Positions 1-7,201 of a DNA stretch of 7,863 nt are shown one piece after another. Within the stretch, counting starts at the first letter, position 1; each line of letters starts with the position of its first letter. Made by a program: the position numbers and the translations under genes. Source of the stretch: an uncultured Clostridia bacterium. Its GTDB lineage: Bacteria > Bacillota > Clostridia > Oscillospirales > CAG-272. Location: contig CAMGRB010000056.1 in the NCBI GenBank assembly GCA_946061315.1, positions 1 through 7,863 of the forward strand, in the 5' to 3' direction. Under the pieces are notes generated by a model. That model had not been told where the DNA came from. It worked only from the letters and a program-made list of their open reading frames with translations, and searched no databases.

Positions 1-26
1 ATATCAAAATCATCCTTGCCAAGATT
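1..26 (-). other. Probable out-of-frame continuation of dnaE
   Basis: Reading the minus strand from position 26 down gives Asn-Leu-Gly-Lys-Asp-Asp-Phe-Asp and then an incomplete codon at the edge, with no stop. DnaE proteins usually read IAERCN at this point. The interrupted frame supplies IAQQ, and this frame supplies the Asn that follows the conserved Cys. The join therefore looks like one coding sequence split by a small deletion. Only eight codons are visible, so the assignment is an inference. Confidence 0.55.
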
Positions 27-834
27 GCTGTGCAATTTTCACCGTGTTGGATATTGCGTTTTCGTATTCACCGAACAATCCTTCCATCTCGTCCGCGCTT
101 TTCATATAAAATTCGTTTGTGGGAAAAGAGATTTTAGGCGTTTCGGAAATTGTGGTGTTGGTCTGTATCGACATAAGAATCGACTGTATATAGGAATCCG
201 ATTTATCGAGGTAGTGAACGTCGTTTGTGCATACAAGCGGCGCACCCGTTTTTTTGGATAGTTCGACAAGCGCTTTGTTTACCGTTGTCTGATCGGCAAT
301 TCCGTGATTCTGAAGCTCGAGATAGAAATTTTCGCGCCCGAAAATGTCCTGCATAAGCCTTATATATTCCTCTGCGCCTTTTATATTCCCCGCCACTATG
401 GAGTGAGGGATATATCCTGCAAGGCAGGCAGAAAGGGCAATTAAGCCCTCGCTATGCGCCCTTAAAATATCAATATCTATTCTCGGCTTTATATAAAAGC
501 CTTCCGTATAACCCGAGGAAACGAGGTAAGAAAGGTTCTTATAGCCGACTTCGTTTTTTACAAGAAGGACGAGATGAGAGTATGCACTGCCGTTTACCTT
601 GCTTTTTTCAAACCTGTCGGCAGGAGCAACGTAGACCTCGCACCCTATTATAGGCTTGATTCCTTCATCAAGGCAAGCCTTATAAAACTCGACAGCGCCG
701 AACATATTGCCATGGTCGGTTATTGCAACCGCGCTCTGCCCGAGCTCTTTGGCTTTTTTGGGGATATCCTTTACCCTGCACGCTCCGTCAAGTAAACTGT
801 ATTCGCTGTGCAGGTGCAAATGTACAAAGTCCAT
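10..834 (-). CDS. dnaE: DNA polymerase III subunit alpha (DnaE), N-terminal part, frame interrupted
   Basis: This is the N-terminal PHP domain of the replicative polymerase alpha subunit, which synthesises DNA at the fork. The first motif HLHLHSEYSLLDGA (residues 5-18) is the classic DnaE opening. The PHP metal ligands appear complete: H7, H9, D40, H41, E66, H87, C136, D205 and H207. The end of the frame, around NTVKIAQQ (263-270), matches the linker that leads into the polymerase palm in full-length proteins of about 1,150 residues. The frame then stops with TGA after 274 residues, so the catalytic domains are not encoded in this frame. The start at 834 is supported by a very strong ribosome binding site. 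The gene follows whiA after 35 bases, a neighbour order known from Clostridia. A stand-alone PHP enzyme is unlikely, because the frame ends in mid-motif and DnaE-like sequence resumes in another frame. Confidence 0.9.
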   Translation of the reverse strand: MDFVHLHLHSEYSLLDGACRVKDIPKKAKELGQSAVAITDHGNMFGAVEFYKACLDEGIKPIIGCEVYVAPADRFEKSKVNGSAYSHLVLLVKNEVGYKNLSYLVSSGYTEGFYIKPRIDIDILRAHSEGLIALSACLAGYIPHSIVAGNIKGAEEYIRLMQDIFGRENFYLELQNHGIADQTTVNKALVELSKKTGAPLVCTNDVHYLDKSDSYIQSILMSIQTNTTISETPKISFPTNEFYMKSADEMEGLFGEYENAISNTVKIAQQSWQG

Positions 835-840
835 AATCTC

Positions 841-849
841 TCCTCCTTT
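841..849 (-). promoter_or_regulatory. Strong ribosome binding site of dnaE
   Basis: The minus strand reads AAAGGAGGA, a near-perfect complement of the 16S rRNA 3' end, placed six bases before the ATG at 834. It lies in the 35-base whiA-dnaE gap, the longest intergenic stretch in the window. I see no hairpin with a T-run there, so read-through from whiA is expected. Confidence 0.85.
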
Positions 850-869
850 CCCCGTTATCGTTCAAAAAA

Positions 870-1745
870 TTATTGCTTGTCCTTTTTTATTTTATCATAA
901 AATGCGACTATTCGCTCAAGTCTGTGATAAACTCCCGACTTTGATATCGGAGGGTCGAACTTTTTTCCGAGATCCGAGAAATTCAGTTCTTCAAACTCGA
1001 TTCTTTTCTCTGCCGCCTCTTTTAACTGATCGGTAAGAAGCTCGAAATCCCCGCTTTTTTTAAGTTCGTTTATCACGGATATGTATTTTTTCGATGCATT
1101 TACCGATTTGCTTATATTTGCGGAGTCGCAGTTGGTAGCCCTGTTTGCGTTGTTTCGCAGCTCCTTGCGTATCTGCTCGTTTATAAGAGTAAACGCGGCG
1201 TTATTGGCTCCTATAAAGGCGAGAAGATCCTCTATCTTGGTGCTCTCTTTGATATAGAGCACGTGCTTTGAATTTCTTACTCCGTATTTTGCGTCTATTC
1301 CTATGGACGAAAGGATTGAGCCGACCGTTTCGGCACCCTCGTTAGTATCGAAAACGAACTCAATTCTGTAAGAGCTTTGCGGGTCGTTAAGCGTTGCGTG
1401 CGACAAAAACGTTCCCTTCATATAAAACTCCGCACAATGCGAACATTTGAAAAGAAAATCATTATATTCGGCAAATGTAGAATATTTAATAAAGTCAGCA
1501 TCTACCGATATTTCTCCGCTTTTTACTTCATAAAAGAATTTTTTCTTTGAGGTTAAAAAAGCGCAGGTATCGGAAAACAATTTTTTAATTTCGGCATTTG
1601 TCGTTTTTAAGAAAAGCCTGCCGTCTTTAAGGCGTGAAAACGACATTATCCCATAGATAAGGGAAAAAGCGCAACAGGTTTTTGTTTTTGATTTTTGCGT
1701 GTCCGCAGCAAGCTCGCTTTTCACGTTACCCGAAAACGATTTCAT
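870..1745 (-). CDS. whiA: DNA-binding protein WhiA
   Basis: WhiA is a conserved regulator of Gram-positive bacteria: a sporulation transcription factor in Streptomyces, and a protein affecting cell division and chromosome segregation in Bacillus subtilis. It joins an N-terminal LAGLIDADG-like domain, inactive as a nuclease, to a C-terminal helix-turn-helix. The C-terminal half is diagnostic. RKELRNNANRATNCDSAN (193-210) leads into KSVNAS, and DPPISKSGVYHRLERI (264-279) is the typical WhiA ending. The N-terminal half is more divergent: KCSHCAEFYMKGTFL (100-114) stands where the LAGLIDADG core lies, and its usual Gly-Gly is not recognisable. At 291 residues it is slightly shorter than many homologues of 300-330. 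The start has GGAG six bases upstream, inside the last murB codons, and lies three bases after the murB stop. The rapZ and yvcK genes that commonly precede whiA are missing here. Confidence 0.95.
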   Translation of the reverse strand: MKSFSGNVKSELAADTQKSKTKTCCAFSLIYGIMSFSRLKDGRLFLKTTNAEIKKLFSDTCAFLTSKKKFFYEVKSGEISVDADFIKYSTFAEYNDFLFKCSHCAEFYMKGTFLSHATLNDPQSSYRIEFVFDTNEGAETVGSILSSIGIDAKYGVRNSKHVLYIKESTKIEDLLAFIGANNAAFTLINEQIRKELRNNANRATNCDSANISKSVNASKKYISVINELKKSGDFELLTDQLKEAAEKRIEFEELNFSDLGKKFDPPISKSGVYHRLERIVAFYDKIKKDKQ

Positions 1746-1748
1746 TTT

Positions 1749-2654
1749 TTACTCCATATAAATTATTTCTTCCTCAAGGTCTGCCCCGCTTTTTTGCTTG
1801 ACGATTATCTTTATAATTTCGATAAGCCTGCGAAGGTCCTTTGCGGTGGCGTCCTTTGTATTTATTATAAAGCCCGCGTGCTTTTCCGAAACGGAAGCAC
1901 CGCCCAAGGTAAGTCCTTTAAGTCCGGCTTCGTCTATCAGCTTTGATGCAAATTGCCCTCTCGGCCTCTTAAAGACGCTTCCTGCGCTCGGAAAGTCAAG
2001 CGGTTGGCTCGTGCTCCTCTTTATAAAGAACTCGCTCATTTTGGCTCTTATCGCTTCCTTATCGCCTTTGCAAAGGCGAAACTTACTCTCGATAACCGCA
2101 AGATTCTTATTTTCCGAGAAAACGGAACGTTTTATACCGTAATCGTGCTCTTTTGCCCCGAGCACGTACGTTTTGTTCTTTTCGGTATCGAAAACCTTGC
2201 TCTCCGAAAGTATATCCGAAACCGAAGCCCCGAAAGCCGAAGCGTTCATACAAACCGCACCGCCAACGCTGCCCGGTATTCCGAATACAAATTCCATACC
2301 GCAAAGACCTTTTTCCATAGCGACCTTTGCACATTCCGAAAGCGATGCCCCGCACTCTGCAACGAGCATATCGCCGTCTGTATATATTCTGTTCAGCCTT
2401 GACGTAACTATAACCGCGCCGCCGTAATTGCCGTCGCAGAAATACGAATTTGTTCCATTTCCGAGTACCGCATACTTGTATCCGTTTTCACGGGATATTT
2501 TAAGTATATCCGAAAATTCGCCCTCCGTACCGGGATAAAGCGCAATATCCGCAGTTCCTCCTATTCTGAATGAAACGAGGAGCGACGTTTTTGCATTCTT
2601 TTCGTAGTGTGCCTTGTTTTGTTCGAGGTAATCAGTAAGCGCGCGGTAGTCCAT
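1749..2654 (-). CDS. murB: UDP-N-acetylenolpyruvoylglucosamine reductase (MurB), type II
   Basis: MurB is a cytoplasmic FAD enzyme that uses NADPH to reduce UDP-GlcNAc-enolpyruvate to UDP-MurNAc, the second committed step of peptidoglycan precursor synthesis. The FAD-binding part shows SFRIGGTAD (28-36), VLGNGTNS (63-70) and FGIPGSVGGAVCMNASAFG (124-142). The C-terminal substrate domain has PSAGSVFKRP (222-231), whose S226 matches the catalytic serine of the family, then KHAGFIIN (258-265) and LEEEI (293-297), which carries the catalytic glutamate. The length of 301 residues and the lack of the extra loop of the Escherichia coli enzyme fit type II. The start is supported by GGAGGG (2660-2665) five bases before the ATG, and it lies two bases after the HAD gene. 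Oddly, the region DYGIKRSVF (171-179) does not show the usual Tyr-Arg pair before the serine. Confidence 0.96.
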   Translation of the reverse strand: MDYRALTDYLEQNKAHYEKNAKTSLLVSFRIGGTADIALYPGTEGEFSDILKISRENGYKYAVLGNGTNSYFCDGNYGGAVIVTSRLNRIYTDGDMLVAECGASLSECAKVAMEKGLCGMEFVFGIPGSVGGAVCMNASAFGASVSDILSESKVFDTEKNKTYVLGAKEHDYGIKRSVFSENKNLAVIESKFRLCKGDKEAIRAKMSEFFIKRSTSQPLDFPSAGSVFKRPRGQFASKLIDEAGLKGLTLGGASVSEKHAGFIINTKDATAKDLRRLIEIIKIIVKQKSGADLEEEIIYME

Positions 2655-2656
2655 AT

Positions 2657-3343
2657 TTACCCTCCGATAATACCGAAAATGTCAAAAAGACTATTTACAG
2701 TATATGTCGGAGCGTAATCTTTTGTATTCTCTTTATTTTTGGGATTGAACCAACAGGTATCTATTCCCGAATTTATTCCGCCGAGTATATCGGAGCCAAG
2801 AGAATCTCCTACAACAAGACATTCTTCCCTCTTTGCTCCCGTCTTTTCAAGTACGTAGTCGAAATATTCCTTTGCGGGCTTTGCAAATCCAACGCTTTCC
2901 GATATAAATATCCCGTCAACGTAATCGCAAAGACCGCTTTTTTCAAATCTTCTTTCCTGTACGCCTATATTGCCGTTTGTAACTATGTAAATCTTCTTAC
3001 CGAGAGAGCGCAGTTTTTGACACACGGAAAGAGCGCCGTCATAAAGTATTGACTGATCGGCAAGGAGATCGGTATATTCCTCTGCAACACGCTCCCCGTC
3101 GTCAAGCGGCACGTTTGCCATTGAAAAAACAATTTCAAACCTCTTTACTTTCAATCGCTCTCTTGTAACTTTCCCTTGCTCGAGCTCCTCCCAGAGAGAT
3201 TTGTTTATCGCCGAATATATTGGAATAAAATTCTCCCTAATACCGTATTTCTTAAAAATTTCGGATATTGCGTTTTTTTCCGCCATATCGAAATCAAAAA
3301 GCGTATTGTCGGCATCGAGCAGGATCACGTCGTATCTTTTCAT
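2657..3343 (-). CDS. yjjG: YjjG/YfnB-type HAD-superfamily nucleotidase
   Basis: This is a soluble HAD hydrolase of subfamily IA. It closely resembles E. coli YjjG and B. subtilis YfnB; YjjG is a 5'-nucleotidase that removes phosphate from pyrimidine and non-canonical nucleotides. The motifs, counted from the chosen ATG, are DADNT (10-14) with nucleophile D10 and acid D12; VTNGN (121-125); K155 in GFAKPAKEYFDY; and VGDSLGSDILGGINSG (178-193) with metal-binding D180 and D185. The segment INSGIDTCWFNP is especially YjjG-like. The length is 228 residues. A TTG at 3352 would add three residues but lies only two bases from the ribosome binding site, so I prefer the ATG. It starts two bases after the recN stop and ends two bases before murB. 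The true substrate is not shown by the sequence. A general phosphatase is the alternative. Confidence 0.88.
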   Translation of the reverse strand: MKRYDVILLDADNTLFDFDMAEKNAISEIFKKYGIRENFIPIYSAINKSLWEELEQGKVTRERLKVKRFEIVFSMANVPLDDGERVAEEYTDLLADQSILYDGALSVCQKLRSLGKKIYIVTNGNIGVQERRFEKSGLCDYVDGIFISESVGFAKPAKEYFDYVLEKTGAKREECLVVGDSLGSDILGGINSGIDTCWFNPKNKENTKDYAPTYTVNSLFDIFGIIGG

Positions 3344-3345
3344 TG

Positions 3346-5049
3346 TCAGCAAAGCTCCTTCGCTTGCCTTATAAGATCTCTTGCGGCGGCGTACTGCTTC
3401 TCCGTTACGTTTATTCCGCCTATGATCCTTGCTATTTCGTCAACTCTTTCGTTGCCGTCAAGTACGCGCACGCTCGTTTCTGCCCTTCCGTCAACCTCGG
3501 ATTTCTTTATAAGGAAATGGTTGTCCGCAAGTGACGCTATCTGCGCCGAATGAGTTACACAAATGGTCTGTGCGCTCTTTGAAATCTGCAAAAGCTTTAT
3601 TCCTATCTTTTGCGACGTGCTTCCCGAAACTCCCGTGTCTATCTCGTCGAATATAACCGTTTTTGCGCCGTTTTCCGTTGAAATTGCGCTCTTTAAGGCA
3701 AGCATTATCCTTGAAAGCTCTCCGCCCGACGCTATTTTGCTCATAGGCGCGGGCTCCTCGCCGACATTTGTGGCTATCATAAACTCAACGTCGTCAAATC
3801 CGTTTTGTCCGAGAACTGTTTTTCCGTCCCTTTCAACCTTTTTTACGGATATTTCAAATATAACCTTCGGCATATCGAGAAATTCGAGCGCATTCTTTAC
3901 CGTCTTTGAAAGGCTTTTTGCTCCCTTTTCTCTCTTTTGGTGAATTTTCTCGGCAAGCAAAAGCCCCTCGGCGTACAGCTTCTTGTATTCTTCTTTAAGC
4001 TCGGCTTCCCTTTCTTCGCCGTCCTCAAGCAATTTAAGCTTGCTTTCCGCGTTTTTGCCAAACTCTATCACGTGAGCCACGTCAGGTCCGTATTTTCGCT
4101 CCAATTTCTGAATGAGGGCAAGTCTGCCGTCAACCGCCTCAAGCTTCTTCTCGGGGTCTTCAGAGCCGTCAAAAGCGCAAATATCGTGCGCTCTTTCGGC
4201 AATATCCGTGATTTCGTATTTGTAAGAGGAGAGCTTTTCAGCCATTTCGGCGGCGGACGGCTCAAATTCCGATAAACGCTCAAGCGCGTCTATTGCCTTG
4301 CCTATAAGCACGGTGGCACTAACGCCGCTTTCGTTACTTACGAGAGCTTTATATACCGTTGAGGACTGCTTGATTATCTTTTCCGACTCTCTTAACTTAT
4401 TTCTTAAAATTACGAGCTTTTCTTCCTCGTCGGGATCTTTGAGTTTTGCCGCAGCTATCTCTTTTATCTGAAAATTCAGGACGTCAACCATCATTTCCTT
4501 TTGTTTGCTTACTTCGGCAAGCTCCTTTATTTCGTTTTTGAGCTTGCCGAGCTTTTCATAAATTACGGAATACTCGGAAAGCTCCTTTTCACACTCGGAA
4601 TATCCGTCGAGCATAGACGTCTGATTTGCCTTGCTCATAAAGCTTTGGTTTTCGTTCTGTCCGTGGATATTTATAAGCTGTTGACCTACGGCTTTTAACT
4701 GCACAAGGGTTGCTGCTCTTGAATTTATTTTTACAACGTTTTTTCCGTCGGAGGAAATCGTTCTTGAAAGCGAGAATGCATCGTCCTTGTCATACGGAAT
4801 TCCGTACTCGTCGCAGACCGCATAGACCTCGTCACCGACGTTTGAAAAGAGCGCGCTGACAAAAGCCCTCTCCTCGCCCTGCCTTATAATTTCCTTTGAG
4901 GCTTTTGCACCGAGCAAAAGGGATATGGAGTCTATTATAACCGATTTACCTGCACCGGTTTCCCCTGTAAACACGTTAAAGCCGTCGGGAAGATTTATAT
5001 CTATGTTTTTTGCGACGGCTATATTTTCAATATGCAAAAAATCAAGCAT
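3346..5049 (-). CDS. recN: DNA repair protein RecN
   Basis: RecN is an SMC-like ATPase recruited early to DNA double-strand breaks, where it helps bring ends together for RecA-dependent recombination. The N-terminal head half has the Walker A motif GETGAGKS (29-36) and the RecN-type INIHGQNENQSFM segment (126-138). The middle, about residues 140-390, is rich in Glu, Lys and Leu and looks like the expected coiled-coil arms. The C-terminal head half has the ABC signature SGGELSRIMLALK (441-453), Walker B TVIFDEIDTGVSG (464-476) with D468 and E469, and the switch histidine H500 in CVTHSAQIA. At 567 residues it is full length. A GGGGGA ribosome binding site lies four bases before the ATG, 14 bases after argR. 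The argR-recN order is widely conserved in Bacillota. No LexA-type operator can be seen in the short gap upstream. Confidence 0.98.
   Translation of the reverse strand: MLDFLHIENIAVAKNIDINLPDGFNVFTGETGAGKSVIIDSISLLLGAKASKEIIRQGEERAFVSALFSNVGDEVYAVCDEYGIPYDKDDAFSLSRTISSDGKNVVKINSRAATLVQLKAVGQQLINIHGQNENQSFMSKANQTSMLDGYSECEKELSEYSVIYEKLGKLKNEIKELAEVSKQKEMMVDVLNFQIKEIAAAKLKDPDEEEKLVILRNKLRESEKIIKQSSTVYKALVSNESGVSATVLIGKAIDALERLSEFEPSAAEMAEKLSSYKYEITDIAERAHDICAFDGSEDPEKKLEAVDGRLALIQKLERKYGPDVAHVIEFGKNAESKLKLLEDGEEREAELKEEYKKLYAEGLLLAEKIHQKREKGAKSLSKTVKNALEFLDMPKVIFEISVKKVERDGKTVLGQNGFDDVEFMIATNVGEEPAPMSKIASGGELSRIMLALKSAISTENGAKTVIFDEIDTGVSGSTSQKIGIKLLQISKSAQTICVTHSAQIASLADNHFLIKKSEVDGRAETSVRVLDGNERVDEIARIIGGINVTEKQYAAARDLIRQAKELC
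3355..3360 (-). promoter_or_regulatory. Ribosome binding site of the HAD gene, inside the recN end
   Basis: The minus strand reads AAGGAG, coding for Lys-Glu near the end of recN. It lies 11 bases before the ATG at 3343 but only two before the TTG at 3352, which is too close for initiation. This decides the start and implies that recN and the HAD gene are translationally coupled. Confidence 0.6.
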
Positions 5050-5063
5050 CTTTTCCCCCGATA

Positions 5064-5507
5064 TTACTTTCCTGCAAGCCTGCCGATTCTATCTCTTAAG
5101 GTAATTCCCGCTTCCTCGGATCTTACGACGATTATTATGGTATCATCTCCCGCAACAGAACCGAGAATGCTCTCATCGTTTAACGAATCTATGCCTGCGC
5201 ACACCGCATTGGCAAGCCCGGGGTTAGTCTTTATGACTACATTGTTAAGAGATGAAGCGACATATTTTATCGACGAGAAAAGCGCGTGATTGTACTTTGC
5301 GTCATCACTTTCCGTCTTGGGCGCAACGTATCTGTAAACCCCGTCAACCATAACCTTAAGAAGATGGAGCTGTCTTATATCTCTTGAAGCCGTTGCCTGC
5401 GTTGCGGCGTAGCCTTCCCTTTTAAGAGCGTTTATAAGCTCCTCCTGCGTAGCCACTACCTCTTTTTCGATAATATCGAGTATTTTTTCCTGCCTTTTTG
5501 ATTTCAT
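5064..5507 (-). CDS. argR: Arginine repressor ArgR
   Basis: ArgR (AhrC in Bacillus) is a hexameric regulator that senses L-arginine, represses arginine biosynthesis and can activate its breakdown. The N-terminal winged helix covers about residues 1-65. The recognition region ATQATASRDIRQLHLLKV (35-52) contains the conserved Ser-Arg pair at 41-42. The C-terminal oligomerisation and arginine-binding domain shows NPGLANAVCAGID (95-107) and GSVAGDDTIIIV (116-127), with the aspartates D121 and D122 that contact arginine in the family. The length of 147 residues is typical. GGAGGAG (5511-5517) lies just before the ATG, and tlyA ends 15 bases upstream. I found no convincing ARG box near the gene. 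No arginine genes lie in the window, so it probably acts in trans on distant targets. The position between tlyA and recN matches its usual place in Clostridia and Bacilli. Confidence 0.97.
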   Translation of the reverse strand: MKSKRQEKILDIIEKEVVATQEELINALKREGYAATQATASRDIRQLHLLKVMVDGVYRYVAPKTESDDAKYNHALFSSIKYVASSLNNVVIKTNPGLANAVCAGIDSLNDESILGSVAGDDTIIIVVRSEEAGITLRDRIGRLAGK

Positions 5508-5522
5508 AATCTCCTCCGGTAT

Positions 5523-6296
5523 TTATCCTAAAACGATATTTTTTATTCTTTTCTCATCAAGTGTGCCGCCCGAGCGTGAAAAAGCGCAAAGATATTCGGT
5601 GTTGCCGTCCCCTCCCTTTATGGGAGATTCAATAAATGCAAACGGTAAAAAGGAATTTTGTTTTGCACACTCTATAACGCGCATGACCGATGCGTATCTT
5701 GCCTTCTTGTCCTTTACTATTCCGCCCTTTGACACGTTTTCTTTGCCCGCTTCAAACTGCGGTTTTATGAGTCCTATGTAAATTCCGTTCGGCTTTAACA
5801 GCTTTACCGCCTCCGGCAAAATATAGGACTGCGAAATAAACGATACGTCAACAACCGCAATATCTATATCTTTCGGCACCGAGCCGTTCCCTATATTCCT
5901 TGCGTTGAAGCCCTCTATTGAAATAACCCGCTTGTCGCTCTCTATCCTTTTATCGAGCTGCCCGTGACCGGAATCAACGGCGTAAACAAGCTTGGCTCCG
6001 CGTTGTAACAAGCAGTCCGTAAAGCCTCCCGTAGAAGCGCCTATATCGAGCGCTATGAAGCCGGATACGTCAAGATTTATATCTGACAGGATTTTATCAA
6101 GCTTCAAGCCTCCGCGTGACACAAAAGGACATATATCCTCTATTTCTACCGATATTTCCGCATTTTCGTCTATATCGAAAGACGGTTTCTTTACCGTCAG
6201 TGAGTTTATTTTAACGCATCCGCTTTCTATGAGCGTTCTCGCCTTTTCTCTGCTTTTTGAGTAGCCGTTTTTGAAAAGATATAAATCGGCTCTCAT
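5523..6296 (-). CDS. tlyA: TlyA family rRNA (cytidine-2'-O)-methyltransferase
   Basis: TlyA joins an S4 RNA-binding domain to an FtsJ-like Rossmann methyltransferase. In mycobacteria it methylates the ribose of C1409 in 16S and C1920 in 23S rRNA; many homologues are annotated as hemolysin A. The S4 domain covers about residues 1-60, with KSREKARTLIESGCVKIN (14-31). The S-adenosylmethionine site is ALDIGASTGGFTDCLLQRGA (82-101). The expected Lys-Asp-Lys-Glu catalytic set can be seen as K65 (RGGLKL), D150 (VVDVSF), K178 (LIKPQFEAGKE) and E234 (GNTEYL). The length of 257 residues is slightly below the usual 265-275. The ATG overlaps the ispA stop by one base (TAATG), which suggests translational coupling. 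In Clostridia dxs often lies before tlyA and nadK after it; neither is present here. Which rRNA sites it modifies cannot be read from the sequence. Confidence 0.95.
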   Translation of the reverse strand: MRADLYLFKNGYSKSREKARTLIESGCVKINSLTVKKPSFDIDENAEISVEIEDICPFVSRGGLKLDKILSDINLDVSGFIALDIGASTGGFTDCLLQRGAKLVYAVDSGHGQLDKRIESDKRVISIEGFNARNIGNGSVPKDIDIAVVDVSFISQSYILPEAVKLLKPNGIYIGLIKPQFEAGKENVSKGGIVKDKKARYASVMRVIECAKQNSFLPFAFIESPIKGGDGNTEYLCAFSRSGGTLDEKRIKNIVLG

Positions 6297-7201
6297 TATT
6301 TGTTTCGCTCCGCAAGATATTTTGCAAAATCGGCAAGAGTTCTGTCCTCGCTTGCGGAATACGTTTCATAGAGCTTGGTCATTACCGAAATTGCTTCGCC
6401 TGTAAATTTATCTACCTCTTTTTGTGCTTCTTCTACCGTAAGATATGAAAGCGAGGTGGTTTTACCGTTTTTATCGTCCGAGCCGACAGGCTTTCCCAAA
6501 ACGCCCGTATCTGCAATCCTGTCAAGTATATCGTCCCTTATCTGAAAGGCGATGCCAACGTCGTTTGCAAACGTTTCAAGTGCCTTCTCAACGGACTTAT
6601 CGGGCTCGTCGGTTGAAGCATAATAACCGAGGAGCGTCGCACATTTTATGAGAGCGCCCGTTTTAAGAGAATGCATTTCTTTAAGCGACTCATAGGAGTT
6701 TACGTTATGCGCGCTGTCAAGGTCTATCATCTGACCGCCCGCCATACCCGAAAATCCCGCATACTCCGAAAGAGCGCGCACCGCCAGAACAACGGATTTC
6801 GGCGACACGAGGGTGTTCGATGCGGCAACGTCAAAAGCATAAGTAAGCAAAGCGTCACCTGCCAGAAGCGCCTTTGCCTCACCGTAAACCTTATGGCTTG
6901 TAAGGCGTCCCCTTCTGTAATCGTCATTGTCCATACACGGCATATCGTCGTGAATGAGCGAATAGGTGTGTATCATCTCAAGCGCGCAGGCAAACGGAAG
7001 GACTTTCTTTATATCCGCGCCGTCTTTTGCAAAAAGCTTGTAAGATTCTATCGCTATAAAGGGGCGTATTCTCTTGCCGCCCGACAAAAGACTGTACCGC
7101 ATAATCTCGGTAAGACCGTAGCCGTCCGAGGTGTTCGTATATTTGTCAAGTTCATTTTCGACAATCGCCGAATTTGTTTTTATAAGTTCTTCAAGCCTCA
7201 T
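6296..7201 (-). CDS. ispA: Farnesyl diphosphate synthase (polyprenyl synthetase family)
   Basis: This enzyme condenses dimethylallyl or geranyl diphosphate with isopentenyl diphosphate to make C15 farnesyl diphosphate, the precursor of undecaprenyl carriers and other isoprenoids. It shows GGKRIRP (41-47), the first aspartate-rich motif DDMPCMD (85-91) followed by NDDYRRG, GMAGGQMIDL (152-161), KTG (180-182), and the second aspartate-rich motif DDILD (223-227). The tyrosine at position 80, five residues before the first motif, and the two extra residues in that motif are typical of bacterial (type II) farnesyl diphosphate synthases. Geranylgeranyl diphosphate as a product cannot be excluded. 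The length of 301 residues is usual. The ATG overlaps the xseB end by 11 bases, and only a weak GGA precedes it, so translation probably depends on xseB. The dxs gene, often next in this cluster, is absent. Confidence 0.94.
   Translation of the reverse strand: MRLEELIKTNSAIVENELDKYTNTSDGYGLTEIMRYSLLSGGKRIRPFIAIESYKLFAKDGADIKKVLPFACALEMIHTYSLIHDDMPCMDNDDYRRGRLTSHKVYGEAKALLAGDALLTYAFDVAASNTLVSPKSVVLAVRALSEYAGFSGMAGGQMIDLDSAHNVNSYESLKEMHSLKTGALIKCATLLGYYASTDEPDKSVEKALETFANDVGIAFQIRDDILDRIADTGVLGKPVGSDDKNGKTTSLSYLTVEEAQKEVDKFTGEAISVMTKLYETYSASEDRTLADFAKYLAERNK

Noticed and set aside
10..834. A stand-alone PHP-domain phosphatase instead of DnaE
   Set aside because: The opening motif and the segment after the PHP domain are specific to DnaE, the frame ends in the middle of a conserved motif, and DnaE-like residues continue in another frame.
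835..869. Possible terminator or promoter in the whiA-dnaE gap
   Set aside because: The gap is only 35 bases, is largely taken up by the ribosome binding site, and holds no hairpin followed by a T-run on the minus strand or a clear -35/-10 pair.
870..1745. LAGLIDADG homing endonuclease
   Set aside because: The C-terminal motifs and the gene neighbourhood identify WhiA, whose LAGLIDADG-like domain lacks nuclease activity.
1953..2402. Plus-strand open frame of 149 codons across murB
   Set aside because: It lies wholly antisense to murB, which has clear motifs along the same stretch, and its translation resembles no known family.
4468..4479. Inverted repeat CTGAA-AA-TTCAG as a possible ArgR operator
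   Set aside because: It lies inside recN, the spacing between the arms does not match an ARG box, and a repeat this short is expected by chance.
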